Assembly: GCA_027315255.1 (NCBI GenBank)
Contig: DAHUYL010000145.1
Span: 1-59,681, forward strand
Source of the DNA: Solirubrobacterales bacterium
GTDB lineage: Bacteria; Actinomycetota; Thermoleophilia; Solirubrobacterales; Solirubrobacteraceae
Direction: 5' to 3'
Length of the DNA: 59,681 nt
The position numbers and the translations under genes were made by a program. The notes under the pieces were generated by a model. The model saw only the letters and a list, made by a program, of their open reading frames with translations. It made no database searches and was not told the origin of the DNA. Positions 56,924-59,681 of the stretch are shown here, one piece after another. The stretch's first letter is position 1. Every line of letters starts with the position of its first letter.

Positions 56924-58494
56924 CCGGACGCATCCTCGCCCACCGGCACCGACTGATCAACGACGAGAACAGCCGCTGGTGGACGCTCGGAGCGATGTGC
57001 TTCGCGCTGTTCATGATCATGCTCGACAACACGGTCGTGAACGTCGCGTTGCCGTCGATCCAGCGCGATCTGAAGGCCTCGCTGTCCTCGCTCGAGTGGA
57101 CCGTCAACGCCTACACGCTGACGTTCGCAGTGCTGCTGGTGACGGGCGGGCGGCTCGGCGACATCTTCGGGCGCCGGCGGATGTTCCTGTTCGGCGTGGC
57201 CGTGTTCGGGATCTCCTCCGCGCTGATCGGCTTCTCCTCGAGCGACACGATGCTCGTCGCGTTCCGCGCGGTGCAGGGGATCGGTGGCGCGTTCATGATG
57301 CCCGGGACGCTGGCGATCATCACGCAGGCGTTCCCGCCGGAGCAGCGGGGCACCGCGATCGGCACGTGGGCCGGGGTGAGCGCGCTCGCGCTCGCGATCG
57401 GGCCGGTCGTCGGCGGCTTCCTAACGCAGGACGTGAGCTGGCGGGCGATCTTCTTCATCAACCCGCCGATCGCGGTGATCGCGACCGCCGTGACGCTGTT
57501 CGCCGCCCGCGAGAGCCGCGACGAGACGGTCAGTCGACGGATCGACTTCGTCGGAATCGGGGCGCTGACGATCGGACTCACGGCGCTCGTGCTGGCGCTC
57601 GTCGAGGCCAACTCGTGGCACTGGGGCTCGGCCCGGGAGATCGCGCTGTTCGCCGTGGCGGCGGTGGCGCTGATCGGGTTCGTGGTCACCGAGCTGCGGG
57701 TACGCGCGCCGATGCTCGACTTCGCGTTCTTCCGCAGCCGGACGTCGGCAGGCGTCAACCTGGTCGCGTTCATCGTCACGTTCGCGATGTTCTCCGACTT
57801 CTTCTTCCTGACGCTGTACATGCAGAACGTGCTCGGCTACTCGCCGCTCGGGACCGGTCTGCGCTTCCTGCCGACCACGGTCGTGATCGTGCTGACCGGG
57901 CCGATCGCCGGGCGGCTGACCGACCGGATCGGGCCGCGCCCGCTCCTCACCGGGGGGCTCGTCGTGACCGCTGCCGCGATCTTCATCCAGTCGCGGATCA
58001 CGATCCACAGCGGCTACGGACTGCTCGCACCCGGGTTCGTGCTGCTCGGGCTCGGGCTCGGGCTGGTGATGTCGCCGATGAGCACGGCCGCGATGAATGC
58101 CGTCGATCGCACCAAGGCCGGCGCCGCCTCGGGCGTGCTGTCGATGAGCCGGATGGTCGGCTCGAGCTTCGGCGTCGCCGTGATGGGCGCGATCGTCACG
58201 ACGATCGGGCGCTCGCAGCTCACGACATCGCTGCCGAACCTGTCGTCGCACGCCCGCGACCGGATCGTCAGCGCGCTCGGCGCTGGGACGCTCCCCACCG
58301 GCGACCACGCCTCGCCCACGGTGGTGCACGCGGTCAAGAGCGCGTTCATCTCGGCGCTGGGAACGGGCCTCACGGTCGGCGCCGCCGTCACCCTGGTGAG
58401 CGCCATGATCGCCTGGGTGCTCGTCTCCCGGGTCACCCGCCAGCCGGCCCCCGCCGTCGCCGCCGAGCCCGCGGCCGAGCGCGTCCCGGCCTGA
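56920..58494 (+). CDS. MFS drug exporter, DHA2 (EmrB/QacA) family
   Basis: 524 residues with about 14 helices. DHA2 motifs are FALFMIMLDNTVVNVALPSI (TM1 motif D1), GGRLGDIFGRRRMFLFGVAV (motif A) and GPVVGGFLTQDVSWRAIFFI (motif C). It exports toxic compounds with proton exchange. Co-translated with the MarR regulator. A strong hairpin terminator follows. Confidence 0.93.
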   Translation: MTGRILAHRHRLINDENSRWWTLGAMCFALFMIMLDNTVVNVALPSIQRDLKASLSSLEWTVNAYTLTFAVLLVTGGRLGDIFGRRRMFLFGVAVFGISSALIGFSSSDTMLVAFRAVQGIGGAFMMPGTLAIITQAFPPEQRGTAIGTWAGVSALALAIGPVVGGFLTQDVSWRAIFFINPPIAVIATAVTLFAARESRDETVSRRIDFVGIGALTIGLTALVLALVEANSWHWGSAREIALFAVAAVALIGFVVTELRVRAPMLDFAFFRSRTSAGVNLVAFIVTFAMFSDFFFLTLYMQNVLGYSPLGTGLRFLPTTVVIVLTGPIAGRLTDRIGPRPLLTGGLVVTAAAIFIQSRITIHSGYGLLAPGFVLLGLGLGLVMSPMSTAAMNAVDRTKAGAASGVLSMSRMVGSSFGVAVMGAIVTTIGRSQLTTSLPNLSSHARDRIVSALGAGTLPTGDHASPTVVHAVKSAFISALGTGLTVGAAVTLVSAMIAWVLVSRVTRQPAPAVAAEPAAERVPA

Positions 58495-58524
58495 GTCCGG
58501 GGTCGGAGGCGGAGTTCTCGACTG

Positions 58525-58563
58525 GGCATCGCCCGGCCGCCTGTGGGCTGGCCGGGCGATGCC
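58525..58563 (+). terminator. Terminator after the drug exporter
   Basis: A perfect 14-bp stem (GGCATCGCCCGGCC at 58525-58538, complement at 58550-58563) with an 11-base loop, 30 bases after the exporter stop. Confidence 0.75.
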
Positions 58564-58641
58564 GCGCGAGCTGCGCGCCGCCTGCCTTCGGTCCCGTAGC
58601 ATGGCTGCTCCAGCCATGCCGAGCAACGCGACAGACCGCCC

Positions 58642-59681
58642 GTGGCCATCGACCTGAGCCAGCCGGCACGCATCGACACCGAGCCCGGCACGCTGCCGGC
58701 GACGATGGCCGCGTGGGTGATCCGCGAGGAGCGCCAGGGCGAGCCGCTCGACGCCTTCCAGCTCGAGGAGATCGAGGTGCCCGAGCCGGGGGCGTTCGAG
58801 GTGATCGTGCGGGTGATGGCCGCCGGGGTCAACTTCAACAACGTGTGGGCGGCGCTGGGCGAGCCCGTCGGCGTCTGGCGCTACGGCGACCACCCGCGCT
58901 GGGGTCACCACATCGGCGGCTCGGACGCCTCGGGCGTCGTCTGGAAGGTCGGCGAGGGGATCACGCGCTGGCAGCCCGGCGACGAGGTCGTGATCCACTG
59001 CAACCAGGCCTCCTACGAGGATCCGGAGGTCCACGGGCTCGACCCGCTGGCCGCCCCGTCGCAGCAGATCTGGGGGTACGAGACGACCTGGGGGTCGTTC
59101 GCCCAGTTCTGCAAGGTCCAGGCTCAGCAGCTGCTGCACAAGCCGAAGCAGTTGAGCTGGGAGGAGGCCGCCGCTTACGGGCTGACGTACTTCACGGCCT
59201 ACCGGATGCTGATCGACCGCTGCAACCTGCAGGCCGGGCACCGCGTGCTCGTCTGGGGCGCCGCCGGCGGGCTCGGGGTGTTCGCCACGCAGCTGTGCGC
59301 GATGTCCGGCGCCGACTCGCTGGGGGTGGTGTCGAGCGAGGAGAAGGGCGAGCTCGTCAGGCAGCTCGGCGCGATCGCGTACATCGACCGCAGCGAGTTC
59401 GACGGGATGATGCGCCGCGGCGGCGAATCGGACGAGCAGGAGGCAGCGCGCTTCAGGGAGTCGCGGCGGTTCTGCAAGCGCGTCGAGGAGCTGCTCGGCG
59501 GGCCGCCGGACATCGTCTTCGAGCACGTCGGCCGGGCCACCTTCCCCACCTCGGTGCTGTCGGTCAGGCCGTTCGGAAAGGTCGTGATCTGCGGCGCGAC
59601 CTCCGGCTACCAGCTCGACTTCGACGTCCGCTACCTGTGGATGCGCCAGAAGGAGATCATCGGCTCGCACTTCGCCAACGC
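58642..59681 (+). CDS. ccr: Crotonyl-CoA carboxylase/reductase (partial, 5' part)
   Basis: Opens at GTG 58642 and runs without a stop to the window edge (346 codons of about 440 expected). It is an MDR-family reductase with features of Ccr: VMAAGVNFNNVWAALGEPVG, WGHHIGGSDASGVVWKVGEG, LTYFTAYRMLIDRCNLQAGH, the cofactor motif VLVWGAAGGLGVFATQLCAM and VVICGATSGYQLDFDVRYLW. It reduces and carboxylates crotonyl-CoA to ethylmalonyl-CoA in the ethylmalonyl-CoA pathway or for polyketide extender supply. The pathway partners would lie beyond the window. Confidence 0.93.
   Translation, partial: MAIDLSQPARIDTEPGTLPATMAAWVIREERQGEPLDAFQLEEIEVPEPGAFEVIVRVMAAGVNFNNVWAALGEPVGVWRYGDHPRWGHHIGGSDASGVVWKVGEGITRWQPGDEVVIHCNQASYEDPEVHGLDPLAAPSQQIWGYETTWGSFAQFCKVQAQQLLHKPKQLSWEEAAAYGLTYFTAYRMLIDRCNLQAGHRVLVWGAAGGLGVFATQLCAMSGADSLGVVSSEEKGELVRQLGAIAYIDRSEFDGMMRRGGESDEQEAARFRESRRFCKRVEELLGGPPDIVFEHVGRATFPTSVLSVRPFGKVVICGATSGYQLDFDVRYLWMRQKEIIGSHFAN

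Noticed and set aside
57421-59670. 749-codon open frame on the - strand
   Set aside because: Antisense to the MFS exporter and ccr; both sense frames show full family motifs.

Overview
The window is high-GC DNA (about 70%) with GTG and TTG starts, many 4-base stop/start overlaps and short intergenic gaps. It reads as an actinobacterial chromosome. A complete set of F420 synthesis genes (a CofG-CofH fusion plus cofD, cofC, cofE), a soluble type II fatty acid synthase operon and a crotonyl-CoA carboxylase/reductase together suggest the class Thermoleophilia (Solirubrobacterales-like); that placement is inference. I see no phage, plasmid, transposase or CRISPR. Five tRNA genes are present: Pro(GGG), Gly(TCC), Trp(CCA), Leu(TAG) and Leu(CAA).

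Layout. 0-9.4 kb: an orphan RskA-like anti-sigma factor, tRNA-Pro, a 750-base region of hairpins, a secreted beta-propeller, a YCII-like protein, a 21-bp tandem repeat, a beta-lactamase-fold hydrolase coupled to a PMT-type glycosyltransferase, an ECF sigma/anti-sigma pair, and a three-gene cassette behind its own promoter: a Tat-exported 12-cysteine mini-protein, a MauE-like membrane protein and a MauD-like thioredoxin. 9.4-13.4 kb: arabinose operon araA-araB-araD (minus strand). 13.6-23 kb: GNAT enzyme, soluble chemoreceptor, two divergent 6-phosphogluconate dehydrogenases, small proteins, a HhH-GPD repair protein, three tRNAs, a solitary LAGLIDADG protein and an array of alternating hairpins. 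23-27.7 kb: SoxR divergent from a DUF5519 protein, a frameshifted FUSC transporter with its PadR repressor, and a cupredoxin.

27.8-42.5 kb: inositol-phosphatase-like protein, cofD-cofC-cofE, an EamA transporter, the FAS-II operon fabD-fabH-fabG-acpP-fabF-fabI, a UbiB-like protein with an eroded catalytic loop, a two-component system and FO synthase. 42.5-50 kb: an AbiEi/DUF559 protein, an orphan HMP/NMT1-type binding lipoprotein, an Nramp-family transporter with an altered metal site together with a DtxR-type regulator and a 42-residue membrane micro-protein, YgfZ, and a DnaQ-UvrC-type nuclease fusion.

50-55.6 kb: an arsenic locus. arsR-arsM (minus) face arsC, a metallophosphoesterase, an aquaglyceroporin, arsD and arsA (plus). 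Two near-identical dyad sites mark the two promoter regions. No ArsB or Acr3 pump is present. 55.7-59.7 kb: a small conserved protein, a lipoprotein, a MarR-regulated EmrB/QacA drug exporter, and the start of crotonyl-CoA carboxylase/reductase, cut by the window edge.

The best candidates for something undescribed are the 12-Cys/MauE/MauD cassette (7.7-9.4 kb), the pump-less arsenic operon with a metallophosphoesterase (51.2-55.6 kb), and the Nramp/DtxR/micro-protein unit (45.0-47.2 kb).
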